Origin: Kineosporia aurantiaca JCM 3230 | GTDB taxonomy: Bacteria > Actinomycetota > Actinomycetes > Actinomycetales > Kineosporiaceae | Assembly (NCBI GenBank): GCA_000719025.1 | Contig: JODP01000008.1 | Span: 208,160 to 272,159 of the forward strand | Direction of reading: 5' to 3' | DNA length: 64,000 nt | Program-made: the position numbers and the translations under genes | Notes under the pieces: generated by a model | The model's input: the letters and a program-made list of their open reading frames with translations, nothing else | What the model was told of the DNA's origin: nothing | Databases searched by the model: none | Shown: positions 8,553 through 17,073 of the stretch, piece by piece | Position numbering within the stretch: position 1 is the first letter of the stretch | Layout of the letters: the number at the start of each line of letters is the position of its first letter

Positions 8553-9783
8553 TCCCACACCGGCGCTGCTGCGCGGGGTAGACGTCGCGGCCTTCGCCGT
8601 GTCGCTGGCCGTCCGGCTCCGAGCACGAGGCATGGACGTGGGCCTCACCGCCGTCGAGGAGTTCGCGAGAGCGCTGGCGCCGACCCTGCCGGAGAGCCGC
8701 GCGCAGCTCTACTGGCAGGCCCGCATCACCCTGGTCCGAAGACAGCCGGATCTGGACATCTTTGACGAGGTCTTCGCGGCGGTCTTCGATGACGCGGTGC
8801 TGCCGATGGACCCGGTCGCCCGCCGGGATCCGTTGGGTAGCGCCCTGGCCGAGGAGCAGAGCTTCGCCAGAGCCAACGGGCAGGCGACCGGGGAGGAGGC
8901 GGGGTCAGGGCTGCCCTGGGTGACATTGCCGCCTGCCGTAGCGGAGAACGACGATGATCCGGGCTCTCTGAGCATTCCGCACCGCCTGCCGAACGACCTG
9001 GCCGCGGTCGCCGATCGTCCCTTTGAACAGCTCAGCGAGAGCGAACTGGACCGGCTGGGCCGTTGGCTGGAGAAGGCGTTCGAAGAATGGCCGACCCGCA
9101 CCTCGCGCCGGGTCACCACCGCGCGGCGAGGTCGGCGGATTGCCCTGCGCCCGACCCTGGCCCGGGCCCGTCGCACCGGCTGGGAGCCGGTCGAACTGGT
9201 CAAGGTGAAGCCGGTGCAGCGACCGCGGCGGGTGGTGATGCTGTGCGACGTAAGCCAGTCCATGCAGGCTCAGTCGGTCGCCTACCTACACCTGATGCGC
9301 GCGCTGGTGCTCACCGCCGATGCCGAGGTCTTCGCGTTCGCCACCGGCCTGACCCGGCTGACCCCGAGCCTCGCGCACCGCTCGGCCCCGGTCGCTTTGG
9401 AGCGGGCCAGCGAACGCGTCACCGATCGGTTCGGTGGCACGAGGATCGCCGCCAATCTTCAGGCCCTGCTGTCGTCGCATCACGGCGGGCTGGTGCGCGG
9501 CGCCGTGGTCATCATCGCCAGCGACGGCTGGGACAGTGATCCGGCCTCCGCCATGGTGACCGTCATGGCCCGGCTGCGGCGACGGGCGCATCGGGTGATC
9601 TGGCTGAATCCCCGCGCTGCAGCGCCAGGTTTCGAGCCGCGGGTGGCGACGATGGAAGCAGCCTTGCCCTACTGCCACCGCTTTCTCCCCGCAGATACGT
9701 TTGCCTCTCTGGCTACGGTCCTCGTCGAGGCCTTCAGCTCCAGAGCGTCACATGGACGGAGGGCCGGAAGCGGCCGGCGGTGA
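8536..9783 (+). CDS. coxE: VWA-domain protein for CO dehydrogenase maturation
   Basis: The product is 415 residues. The C-terminal half is a von Willebrand factor A domain with the metal-dependent adhesion site DxSxS at D238, S240 and S242. Family: CoxE, the partner of the MoxR ATPase CoxD in forming the copper-containing centre. The start at 8536 lies inside the end of coxG, and no better start is visible. The 3' end overlaps the convergent LysR gene by 50 bp. This is the last gene of the operon. Confidence 0.9.
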   Translation: MPSPGDPTPALLRGVDVAAFAVSLAVRLRARGMDVGLTAVEEFARALAPTLPESRAQLYWQARITLVRRQPDLDIFDEVFAAVFDDAVLPMDPVARRDPLGSALAEEQSFARANGQATGEEAGSGLPWVTLPPAVAENDDDPGSLSIPHRLPNDLAAVADRPFEQLSESELDRLGRWLEKAFEEWPTRTSRRVTTARRGRRIALRPTLARARRTGWEPVELVKVKPVQRPRRVVMLCDVSQSMQAQSVAYLHLMRALVLTADAEVFAFATGLTRLTPSLAHRSAPVALERASERVTDRFGGTRIAANLQALLSSHHGGLVRGAVVIIASDGWDSDPASAMVTVMARLRRRAHRVIWLNPRAAAPGFEPRVATMEAALPYCHRFLPADTFASLATVLVEAFSSRASHGRRAGSGRR

Positions 9784-10720
9784 CCCCCGCTCCACGGAGC
9801 ATGGCCTGGGTGGCGCGGGGCGTGGTGACGAAGCGGGTGAGTTCGGCTGCGGCCGGATGCGCGCCCGCACCGGTGAGGGAGAGCGCGCCCCAGGTGCCGC
9901 CGGTGGGAATGGCGGGCTGGGTGACCCGGGCCAGGTCGCCGTGGGCGATGTCCCGGCCCACCGCGAAGGACGGGGCCAGCGCCACCCCCTTGCCGCGCTT
10001 GGCCTCCTCGAGGGCGGCCGCGTGGCTCTGGAAGATCTGCTCGTGCTGCTCGGGAACCTGGATCCGGCGCAGGATGCCGGGGATCAGCCCGATGCTGCCG
10101 GCAGCCGACGGCCCGAGCAGCCAGGTCGCGTCCCGGAGCTGGCCGAGGGTCGGGGTGACGCTGCTCAGCGCGTGGTCCGGCGCCACCACCATGACCACCT
10201 CGAACTTCAGGAACGGCTGGTAGACCAGGGATTCGTCGCAGTCGGGAACCGGCGGGCCGATCGCCACGTCGACGGCCCGGGTGACCAGGAGCGAGCTGAA
10301 CTCCCGGGGGTTGTACACGCTGAGCTCGACATCCAGGTCCTTGGCCCGCCCGGCGAACAGCTCCAGCAGCCCGGGAGCGGAGTGCTCGGCGAACAGGCTG
10401 GAGGCCGCGACCCGCAGAAAGCGCCGCCCGCTGCCGGCCCGGCTGACCTCGAGGATGGTCCGGTCCTGCAGGCCCAGCAGTTCGGCCGAGCGGCTGGCCA
10501 GCCGGAGCCCGCCCGGAGTGAAGGCCAGTCCGGCCGCGGTCGGGGTGAACAGCCGGTCGCCGAGTTCCTTGCGCAGCTGCCCGACGTGCGCCGACACCGC
10601 GGCCTCGGACACGCCGAGGTCCGCGGCCGCCTTCCGGACTGAGCCGAACCGGACGATGGCCGCGAAGGCGCGAAGCTGAGTAGGAGTCAACGCTGACTTC
10701 TTCCCACGGGGTTGGCCCAA
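9734..10720 (-). CDS. LysR-family regulator, probable cox regulator
   Basis: The product is about 328 residues with an N-terminal winged helix-turn-helix (LTPTQLRAFAAIVRFGSVRKAAADLGVSEAAVSAHV) and a LysR substrate-binding domain. Start codons are unusual: the frame offers TTG at 10741, 10720 and 10690. I chose 10720 because GGGGGAT lies just upstream. It converges on coxE. CutR, a LysR regulator, controls CO dehydrogenase in Mycobacterium sp. JC1, so control of this locus is likely by analogy, and the 40-bp repeat at 1572-1611 would be the target. Confidence 0.88.
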   Translation of the reverse strand: MGQPRGKKSALTPTQLRAFAAIVRFGSVRKAAADLGVSEAAVSAHVGQLRKELGDRLFTPTAAGLAFTPGGLRLASRSAELLGLQDRTILEVSRAGSGRRFLRVAASSLFAEHSAPGLLELFAGRAKDLDVELSVYNPREFSSLLVTRAVDVAIGPPVPDCDESLVYQPFLKFEVVMVVAPDHALSSVTPTLGQLRDATWLLGPSAAGSIGLIPGILRRIQVPEQHEQIFQSHAAALEEAKRGKGVALAPSFAVGRDIAHGDLARVTQPAIPTGGTWGALSLTGAGAHPAAAELTRFVTTPRATQAMLRGAGVTAGRFRPSVHVTLWS

Positions 10721-10865
10721 AACTATCCCCCAGCGGGACAAAACGTCTCTCTCCGATGGTGCGTAAAAGCGTCCATCATTAAGGGCTGTTACGCAGTTAC
10801 GGTTGTTTCCAAGTTCTTACGGGGTATCAGCGAGAAGACAGGCAGCAAAGATCCGCATCTGCGAA

Positions 10866-11666
10866 TTAGGCTTGTTCCTTGCTGCACCACCAGGTGGTCC
10901 GCCCACCCACCGTGCCCTGCACCATCGGCGCGTTGTCCCGCGGACACCGCGCCGCCTTCTTTCGGTAGGCAACCACCCGCAGGGTGTGCACGCCTCCGCC
11001 GGCGATGGCATCGCGGATGGCCGCCCGGGTGGCCCGCAACAGCCGGTTGACCTCGTCCGGGTCGAGCTCGTCGGCGGAACGGGAGGGGCTGATCCGGGCG
11101 GCCCAGAGGATCTGGTCGGCCAGGAGGTTGCCGATCCCGGCGATCCGGTCCTGGTCCATCAGCCGGGCCTTCACCGGCGCACTGCTGGAGTGCAACAGCG
11201 CGCGGAAGGCGTCGGGCCGGATGAACTGGGCGTCCGGGCCGAGCTTCTCCACCGGCGGGTCCAGGCGCACCCGGCCGAGCCGGCGCGGGTCGATCAGCAG
11301 CAGCGATCCGCCGTCCTCGAAGGTCAGGCCGAAGCGGGTGAAGCGGTAGTCGCCGGGCTTACGGCCGCGCTCCCAGTAGTCGCCGCCGTCGATCTCCACG
11401 CCCTCCGGGTCGGCGATCACGATCTTCCCGGACATCCCCAGATGGATCCCGAGCTGGGGACCGTCGTCGGAGGTGTCCACCCACATGCTCTTGCCGCGCC
11501 GATGGGCCTGGGTCAGCGTGCGACCCAGTAGGGCCTCACGGATCTGGCCCGGTACGTGCGGCCGCGTCTCGTACGGATCGGAGTCGTCGACGTCCACAAT
11601 TCTGCGGTTCAGCCCCACCCGCTCGATGACGGCGCGGGCGGACTCGACCTCGGGGAGTTCAGGCAC
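10866..11666 (-). CDS. Fpg/Nei-family DNA glycosylase with degenerate zinc finger
   Basis: The product is 266 residues starting PELPEVE after the initiator, which supplies the catalytic Pro and Glu of formamidopyrimidine-DNA glycosylases; this fixes the GTG start at 11666. The helix-two-turn-helix reads RIAGIGNLLADQIL. The C-terminal finger keeps only the first and third cysteines (CPRD and WCSK, where two CxxC pairs are expected), so zinc binding looks lost. Base-excision repair of oxidised bases is the family role. The gene is 53 bp downstream of the SDR gene on the same strand. Confidence 0.9.
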   Translation of the reverse strand: MPELPEVESARAVIERVGLNRRIVDVDDSDPYETRPHVPGQIREALLGRTLTQAHRRGKSMWVDTSDDGPQLGIHLGMSGKIVIADPEGVEIDGGDYWERGRKPGDYRFTRFGLTFEDGGSLLLIDPRRLGRVRLDPPVEKLGPDAQFIRPDAFRALLHSSSAPVKARLMDQDRIAGIGNLLADQILWAARISPSRSADELDPDEVNRLLRATRAAIRDAIAGGGVHTLRVVAYRKKAARCPRDNAPMVQGTVGGRTTWWCSKEQA

Positions 11667-11719
11667 CAGGGCAGCTTCCCACGGACCGGCGAAGCCGCCC
11701 TGGCCAGGTGCCCAGAACG

Positions 11720-12508
11720 TCAGACGCTCTTCATCGCGCCCGCGTCCACGTGCCAGTTCGAGCCGATCGCGCTGGGCATCGTGGGGGAGGCGAGCAGGAC
11801 GATCGCCCGGGCGATCTCGGACGGCTCGATGAACGCCTCGGTGAGCGAGCCGTTCTGCTTCGGCAGAGCCTGCAGGAAAGCCTCGTGCTCGACCCCCATG
11901 ACGCTCGCGACCACCGAGGCGAAGCTCTCCGTGCCCTCCATCAGCGCGGTCCGGGTCGCCGAGGGCGTGACCGTGTTCACCCGGATTCCCTGGCCGGCCA
12001 GGGTTTCGGCGAGCCCGCGGGAGAAGGCGTTGAGGCCGGCCTTGGCGACCGAGTAGGGCAGGGGAGAGCTCCAGGGACGCTTGGCGCTGTCGGAGCTGAC
12101 ATTGATGACGACACCCCCGTTCCTGGCCAGGGCCGGCAGCGCGGCGCGGGTGGTACGCATGGCACCGAAGAGGTTCAGCGCGAAGGTCTGGTCCCACAGG
12201 TCGTCGTCGCCGCCGAGGGCGTCGGCCAGGGAGTGCGGAGGCACGTTGCCCCCGCCCGCGTTGTTCACCAGCACGTCCAGCCGGGAGTCGATGGCCAGAG
12301 CGCGCTCGATCAGCTGGGCCGGGCCGTCCGACGTCGACAGGTCGGCGGCGACGAAATCGACTCCGGTGGCTTCCAATTCGGGGGTAAGAGTGCGCGAGGC
12401 CGCGGTCACCGACGCACCTTCGGCCAGGAACGCCTGCACCGTGGCGAGCCCGATCCCCTTGCTGCCGCCGGTCACCAGCACCCGCTTGCCGGTCAACTGA
12501 AGATCCAT
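11720..12508 (-). CDS. Short-chain dehydrogenase/reductase
   Basis: The product is 262 residues with the nucleotide-binding motif TGGSKGIG, NNAGGG, the catalytic Ser in INVSSDS and YSVAK as catalytic Tyr/Lys. These place it in the classical NAD(P)-dependent SDR group; the substrate is unknown. The ATG at 12508 follows GGAAGGAACGG; an in-frame ATG 11 codons upstream lacks a site. It is divergent from a TetR gene across 127 bp, so it is the probable regulatory target of that protein. Confidence 0.92.
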   Translation of the reverse strand: MDLQLTGKRVLVTGGSKGIGLATVQAFLAEGASVTAASRTLTPELEATGVDFVAADLSTSDGPAQLIERALAIDSRLDVLVNNAGGGNVPPHSLADALGGDDDLWDQTFALNLFGAMRTTRAALPALARNGGVVINVSSDSAKRPWSSPLPYSVAKAGLNAFSRGLAETLAGQGIRVNTVTPSATRTALMEGTESFASVVASVMGVEHEAFLQALPKQNGSLTEAFIEPSEIARAIVLLASPTMPSAIGSNWHVDAGAMKSV

Positions 12509-12635
12509 GATCCGTTCCTTCCACTGACGAGTTCGTGCCACAAATGCATCACGCCCATAGCTTCAAAGTCAATAAGTGACGCACGGCTGTCGCATTTACG
12601 ATGTGTACAGTTACTGGCGAACATCGGGAGGAGCA

Positions 12636-13229
12636 ATGGACGCCGTCACGTCACCGAAGAGGCCGCGGGCCGATGCGGAGCGCAGCACCGAGCGGATCCT
12701 GGAGGCCGCCGAGGTGGTGCTGGCCGCCGACCCGAACGCGCCCCTGGAGCGGGTCGCCGAGGAGGCCGGACTGGCCCGCGCCACGGTGCACCGGCGTTTC
12801 GCCTCCCGCCAGGCGCTGATGGAGGCCCTGGGCGAGCGGCTGAACCAGCGGTACCGGCAGGCGCTGCAGCAGGCCCGGGTCCGGACCGGCCCACCGATGG
12901 TGGCGTTCTACCGGGTGGCGGAGACCGTCTTCGAGCTGAAGATCAGCCACCGGTTCAGCATCGATCTGGTCTCCGAAGACCACAGCGGGGACGTGGTCGA
13001 GGGGGTCGAGCTGCTCTTCGCGCGGCTTTACCAGGCGAAGGCGATCACGGTCGACGACCCGTCCTGGTGCCGCCGCATCTTCCTGGCCGTGCTGCACGAG
13101 GTGGACCGCCTGCCCCCGGACTCGCCCAGCCTGTCGCCGGCCGGGAACGAGCCGGGCGACGTCATCGAGGCGCGGGCCCAGTTACTGGTCCGCACGGTCC
13201 TGGGCGCCCTGGGTGGCTCACCGGAATGA
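12636..13229 (+). CDS. TetR-family regulator
   Basis: The product is 197 residues: an N-terminal TetR helix-turn-helix (RILEAAEVVLA, LARATVHRRFASRQALMEALGERL) and a variable ligand domain. The start at 12636 has GGGAGGAGC upstream. It is divergent from the SDR gene. I see no clear palindrome in the 127-bp gap, so its operator is not placed. Confidence 0.9.
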   Translation: MDAVTSPKRPRADAERSTERILEAAEVVLAADPNAPLERVAEEAGLARATVHRRFASRQALMEALGERLNQRYRQALQQARVRTGPPMVAFYRVAETVFELKISHRFSIDLVSEDHSGDVVEGVELLFARLYQAKAITVDDPSWCRRIFLAVLHEVDRLPPDSPSLSPAGNEPGDVIEARAQLLVRTVLGALGGSPE

Positions 13230-13240
13230 CCAAGGTCACT

Positions 13241-13270
13241 GATCCGGAAACGGAATTCCACTTCCGGATC
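13241..13270. promoter_or_regulatory. 30-bp near-perfect palindrome, probable TetR operator for the MFS pump
   Basis: Perfect 9-bp arms (GATCCGGAA at 13241-13249, TTCCGGATC at 13262-13270) are concentric with an inner GGAATTCC (13252-13259). Overall 26 of 30 bases obey the symmetry. It lies 74 bp upstream of the MFS start. Size and symmetry suit a TetR dimer pair. The TetR encoded just after the pump is the likely ligand. No T-run follows, which speaks against a terminator. Confidence 0.65.
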
Positions 13271-13343
13271 GCCTAGAGTCGTCGACGGAACCCGCGGTCC
13301 GGCTGATCGCGGGCCTCGAGCGACTCTTCGACTAGGAAATTTC

Positions 13344-14819
13344 ATGGCATCCGAAACACGCCGAACGCCCCACCAGGTCACGTTCGCGGTCCTGGCTGCG
13401 GCGGTGGCCTCCTACGCCCTGCTGCAGTCCCTGGTCACGCCGGTGCTGGGCACGATCATGGTCGATCTGCACACCACCCAGAGCACGGTGACCTGGGTGC
13501 TCACCGCCTACCTCCTGTCGGCCTCGATCTTCACCCCGATCATGGGCCGGATCGGGGACATGGCCGGTAAGGAGCGGGTCTTCGTCGTCACCATGGTCGC
13601 GCTGGCGGCCGGCTCGCTGCTGGCGGCGGTCGCCACCAACGTCACGGTGATGATCATCGCCCGGGTGATCCAGGGCATCGGCGGCGGGGTGCTGCCGCTG
13701 GCGTTCGGCATCATCCGGGACGAGTTCCCGCGGGAGAAGGTGACCGGCGCGATCGGCCTGATCGCCTCGCTGAGCGCGGTCGGGGCCGGGCTGGGCATCG
13801 TGCTGGCCGGGCCGATCGTCAACCTGCTGAACTACCACTGGCTGTTCTGGCTGCCGATGATCGCGACCATCGCGGCCGCCGTCGCCGCCCACTTCTTCGT
13901 CCCGGAATCGCCCAAGCGGGAGAGCGGCACGGTCAGCTGGCTGCCCGCCGTCCTGCTCTCGGCCTGGCTGGTCTGCCTGCTGCTGGCGCTGAGCCAGGGC
14001 TCGGAGTGGGGCTGGGGCTCGGCCGCGGTGCTGGGCCTGTTCGCCGGCGCGATCGTGCTCGCCGCGCTGTGGATCATGGTCGAGAGCCGGGCCGCGAGCC
14101 CGCTGATCGACATGCGGATGATGCGGCTGACCGCGGTCTGGACCAACAACCTGGTCGCGCTGCTGCTGGGCGCGGGCATGTACGCGGTGTTCGCCTTCAT
14201 GCCGCAGTTCGTCCAGACCCCGTCGGCGGCCGGGTACGGATTCGGCGCCAGCATCACCCAGTCCGGTCTGCTCCTGCTGCCCTCCTCGATCACCATGTTC
14301 CTGGTCGGCATGTTCTCGGGCCGGCTGGCCCAGATCATCGGGGGCAAGACGGTGGTCTTCATCGGCTGCCTGATCGGCGCCGGCTCGATGTTCCTGCTGG
14401 CCTTCGCGCACTCCGAGAAGTGGGAGCTCTACCTGGCCACCGCCGTCATGGGCGCCGGCCTGGGCCTGGTCTTCGCGGCGATGTCCGGGCTGATCGTGGC
14501 CGCCGTGCCGCAGGCCCAGACCGGCGTGGCCAGTGGCATGAACGCCAACATCCGGACCATCGGCGGTTCCGTCGGCGCGGCCCTGATGGCCAGCATCGTG
14601 ACCTCGGACGTGCTGCCCAGCGGCCTGCCCAAGGAGGCCGGCTACACCAACGGGTTCGCGCTGCTGGGGATCATCCTGATGGTCGCGGCCGGGGCGGCCC
14701 TGCTGATCCCGAGCGTGGCCGCGATGCGCCGGGTGAGCGGTCCGCACGAGCCCGAGCCGGAGCATGGTGAACTGGCCCTGGTGCCAGGAGGCACGGTCGT
14801 CGGGGACAAGTCGGAGTAG
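13344..14819 (+). CDS. MFS drug-efflux transporter (DHA2/EmrB-QacA type)
   Basis: The product is 491 residues with about 14 hydrophobic helices and the DHA2 patterns: TWVLTAYLLSASIFTPIMGRIGD (motif A region) and GGGVLPLAFGIIRDEFP. Family members export lipophilic drugs using the proton gradient. An ATG follows AGGAAATTTC. The gene is followed 4 bp later by a TetR gene on the same strand, a pump-repressor operon probably autoregulated through the palindrome at 13241-13270. Confidence 0.93.
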   Translation: MASETRRTPHQVTFAVLAAAVASYALLQSLVTPVLGTIMVDLHTTQSTVTWVLTAYLLSASIFTPIMGRIGDMAGKERVFVVTMVALAAGSLLAAVATNVTVMIIARVIQGIGGGVLPLAFGIIRDEFPREKVTGAIGLIASLSAVGAGLGIVLAGPIVNLLNYHWLFWLPMIATIAAAVAAHFFVPESPKRESGTVSWLPAVLLSAWLVCLLLALSQGSEWGWGSAAVLGLFAGAIVLAALWIMVESRAASPLIDMRMMRLTAVWTNNLVALLLGAGMYAVFAFMPQFVQTPSAAGYGFGASITQSGLLLLPSSITMFLVGMFSGRLAQIIGGKTVVFIGCLIGAGSMFLLAFAHSEKWELYLATAVMGAGLGLVFAAMSGLIVAAVPQAQTGVASGMNANIRTIGGSVGAALMASIVTSDVLPSGLPKEAGYTNGFALLGIILMVAAGAALLIPSVAAMRRVSGPHEPEPEHGELALVPGGTVVGDKSE

Positions 14820-14823
14820 GAAT

Positions 14824-15429
14824 ATGCGCCGGGACGCCGCTCACAACCAGGAGCTGATCCTCCTCACCGCGCGCCGGGTCTTCGCGGAGCAGGGCCACGA
14901 CATCGGCCTGGACGTCATCGCGTCCAGCGCCGGGGTCGGGGTCGGCACCGTGTACCGGCACTTCCCGAACAAGGACGTGCTGCTCGACGCGCTGGTGCGG
15001 ATCATGTTCGAGGACCTGATCGCGGCCGCGGAGAAGGCCCTGGCCCTCGGTGACGGCACCGGGCTGGAGGGATATCTGCGCACCCTCAGCCAGACGCTCG
15101 TCGATCATCACGGGTACTCCAGCCGCTTCGTGCGCAGCGAGGTGGAGAGCCTCACCCAGACGCTCGACGAGCTCACCGAACGGTTGCTGGCCCAGGCTCA
15201 GGAGCACGGCCGGATCAGCCAGAACGTCACCAAGGCCGACCTGAGCATGCTGATCTGGGGACTGCGGGGCGTGGTCGAATCGGTCGGCTCGGTCGCCCCG
15301 CAGGCCTGGGCGCGGTTCCTGGACGTCCACCTGGCGGGCCTGCGCGGGTGCCCGTTCCCGAGCACCCGTCCGGCGCTGGGCCGGGAAGAGCTCGCCGCGA
15401 TCAAGGCCGCGCGCCGGCAGGTCACCTGA
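14824..15429 (+). CDS. TetR-family repressor of the adjacent pump
   Basis: The product is 201 residues with the TetR N-terminus (LTARRVFAEQGHDIGLDVIA, VGVGTVYRHFPNKDVLLDAL). The start at 14824 follows GGAGTAGGAAT and sits 4 bp after the pump gene; an ATG 20 codons earlier inside the pump gene lacks support. The ligand is unknown. The operon arrangement suggests repression of the pump until drug binds. Confidence 0.9.
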   Translation: MRRDAAHNQELILLTARRVFAEQGHDIGLDVIASSAGVGVGTVYRHFPNKDVLLDALVRIMFEDLIAAAEKALALGDGTGLEGYLRTLSQTLVDHHGYSSRFVRSEVESLTQTLDELTERLLAQAQEHGRISQNVTKADLSMLIWGLRGVVESVGSVAPQAWARFLDVHLAGLRGCPFPSTRPALGREELAAIKAARRQVT

Positions 15430-15443
15430 TCTACGGTGGCGGG

Positions 15444-16421
15444 GTGACGAACCAGATTGAGGACGCCGGTCGCCGGCAGGGCCGGATCGACTCACCTTTC
15501 GGGGCGAAGAGTACGGCTCGCGAGGTGCTGGCCGGAATCGACCTGACCGGCCGGCTGGTGCTGATGACGGGCGGGTACTCCGGACTCGGGCTGGAGGCCA
15601 CCCGGGCGCTGACCGCCGCGGGCGCTCACGTGGTGGTGCCCGCCCGACGCCCGGAGGCGGCCCGGGAGGCGCTCGCGGACGTGCCGAACACCGAGGTCGA
15701 CGAGCTCGACCTCGGTGATCAGGCGTCGGTGGCCGGATTCGCGGAGCGGTTCCTGGCCGGCGGCCGGGACATCCACTACACGATCAACAGTGCCGCCATC
15801 ATGGCCAACCCGTACACCACCGTCGGTCCCGGCTGGGAGTCCCAGTTCGGCACCAACCACCTCGGCCACTTCGCCCTGGTCAACCGGCTCTGGCCGGCCA
15901 TCCGGCGCGGCCAGGGACGGGTCGTCTCGGTCTCCTCGAGCGGTCACGGCCGGGGCGGCATCCAGTGGGACGACCTCGACTTCACCCGCGGCTACGACAA
16001 ATGGCGTGCCTACGCCCAGGCCAAGACCGCCAACGCACTCTTCGCCCGGCAGCTCGATCAGCTCGCGGCCGGGCAGGGCGTGCGCGCCTTCTCGGTTCAC
16101 CCCGGCGGCATCCTGACCCCGCTGCAGCGGCACCTGCCCAAGCAGGAAATGGTCGACCTGGGCTGGATCGACGCCGACGGCAACCAGCTGGCCGACTTCA
16201 AGACCCCGGAGCAGGGCGCGGCCACTCAGGTCTGGGCCGCCACGTCGGCCCTGCTGAACGGCCGGGGCGGGGTCTACCTGGAGGACTGCACGGTGGCCGA
16301 GGTCGCGCCCGAATCGGCGACCACCGTCGCGAGCGGGGTTCGCCCCTGGGCCATCGACCCGGCCGAGGCCGAACGGCTCTGGGCCCTGTCGGCGGAACGG
16401 ACCGGCGTCAACGCGTTCTGA
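15444..16421 (+). CDS. SDR oxidoreductase, retinol dehydrogenase/WWOX-like
   Basis: The product is 325 residues with MTGGYSGLGLEATRAL as the NAD(P)-binding site, a catalytic Ser in SVSSSGH and YAQAK as catalytic Tyr/Lys. Length and the GTNHLGHFALVNRL segment match the subgroup named after light-dependent protochlorophyllide reductase and WWOX, whose bacterial substrates are mostly unknown. I chose the GTG at 15444 (GGTGGCGG upstream), 14 bp after the TetR stop, so it may belong to the pump operon. Confidence 0.88.
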   Translation: MTNQIEDAGRRQGRIDSPFGAKSTAREVLAGIDLTGRLVLMTGGYSGLGLEATRALTAAGAHVVVPARRPEAAREALADVPNTEVDELDLGDQASVAGFAERFLAGGRDIHYTINSAAIMANPYTTVGPGWESQFGTNHLGHFALVNRLWPAIRRGQGRVVSVSSSGHGRGGIQWDDLDFTRGYDKWRAYAQAKTANALFARQLDQLAAGQGVRAFSVHPGGILTPLQRHLPKQEMVDLGWIDADGNQLADFKTPEQGAATQVWAATSALLNGRGGVYLEDCTVAEVAPESATTVASGVRPWAIDPAEAERLWALSAERTGVNAF

Positions 16422-16491
16422 GCCTGTTCTCTTCTCTGGCGAGGGCCAGGAGCTCGGCCGGGATCTGCCTCCGATGGGTACGGTGGTACGC

Positions 16492-17073
16492 ATGACCGGC
16501 CTTCCCGCGCCCGACGACGGGCGCTCCATGACCGAGCGGATGCGCGCGGGCGATCTCTACATCGCCGACGACCCGGAGATCTTCGAGGCGCAGAACGCGG
16601 CTATCGATCTGATGACGGCCTACAACCAGACCACCTCCCGGCAGGAGCCGCTGCGCCGGCAGTTGCTGATCCAGTTGCTCGGCGCGATCGGTGCCGACAC
16701 CGCCATCCGGCCGCCGCTCTTCATCGACTACGGATCGAACATCCGCATCGGGGCCCGGTGTTTCGCCAACTTCGGCCTCAGCGCCCTGGATGTCGCCCCG
16801 ATTACGATTGGGGACGACGTCCAGATGGGTCCGCACGTGCAGTTACTGACTCCGACCCACCCGGTGGACGCGGAGCTGCGGCGGGCCAAGTGGGAAGCGG
16901 CCAAACCGATCAGCATCGGCGACAACGTCTGGCTCGGCGGCGGGGTCGTGGTCTGCCCCGGGGTAAGCATTGGGGCGAATACGGTGGTCGGCGCCGGGGC
17001 AGTCGTCACGCGCGATCTACCGCCGAACGTGGTGGCGGTTGGAAATCCGGCCCGGGTGATCCGCGAGCTCTAG
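16492..17073 (+). CDS. Maltose/galactoside O-acetyltransferase-like hexapeptide enzyme
   Basis: The product is about 193 residues. After a short helical N-terminus (MTERMRAGDLYIADDPEI, the maltose-acetyltransferase cap) come hexapeptide repeats forming a left-handed beta helix (IRIGARCFANFG, ISIGDNVWLGGGVVVCPGVSIGANTVVGAGAVV). It transfers acetyl from acetyl-CoA to a sugar or similar acceptor. Starts at 16474, 16492 and 16528 are all possible. Its stop overlaps the convergent antiporter gene by 4 bp. Confidence 0.9.
   Translation: MTGLPAPDDGRSMTERMRAGDLYIADDPEIFEAQNAAIDLMTAYNQTTSRQEPLRRQLLIQLLGAIGADTAIRPPLFIDYGSNIRIGARCFANFGLSALDVAPITIGDDVQMGPHVQLLTPTHPVDAELRRAKWEAAKPISIGDNVWLGGGVVVCPGVSIGANTVVGAGAVVTRDLPPNVVAVGNPARVIREL

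Noticed and set aside
13241..13270. Intrinsic terminator for the TetR gene
   Set aside because: The dyad centre is a palindrome with no loop and no T-run follows; an operator fits better.
13332..14765. A 477-codon frame opposite the MFS gene
   Set aside because: Product is Gln/Arg/Asp-rich low complexity; the opposite strand encodes a clear transporter.
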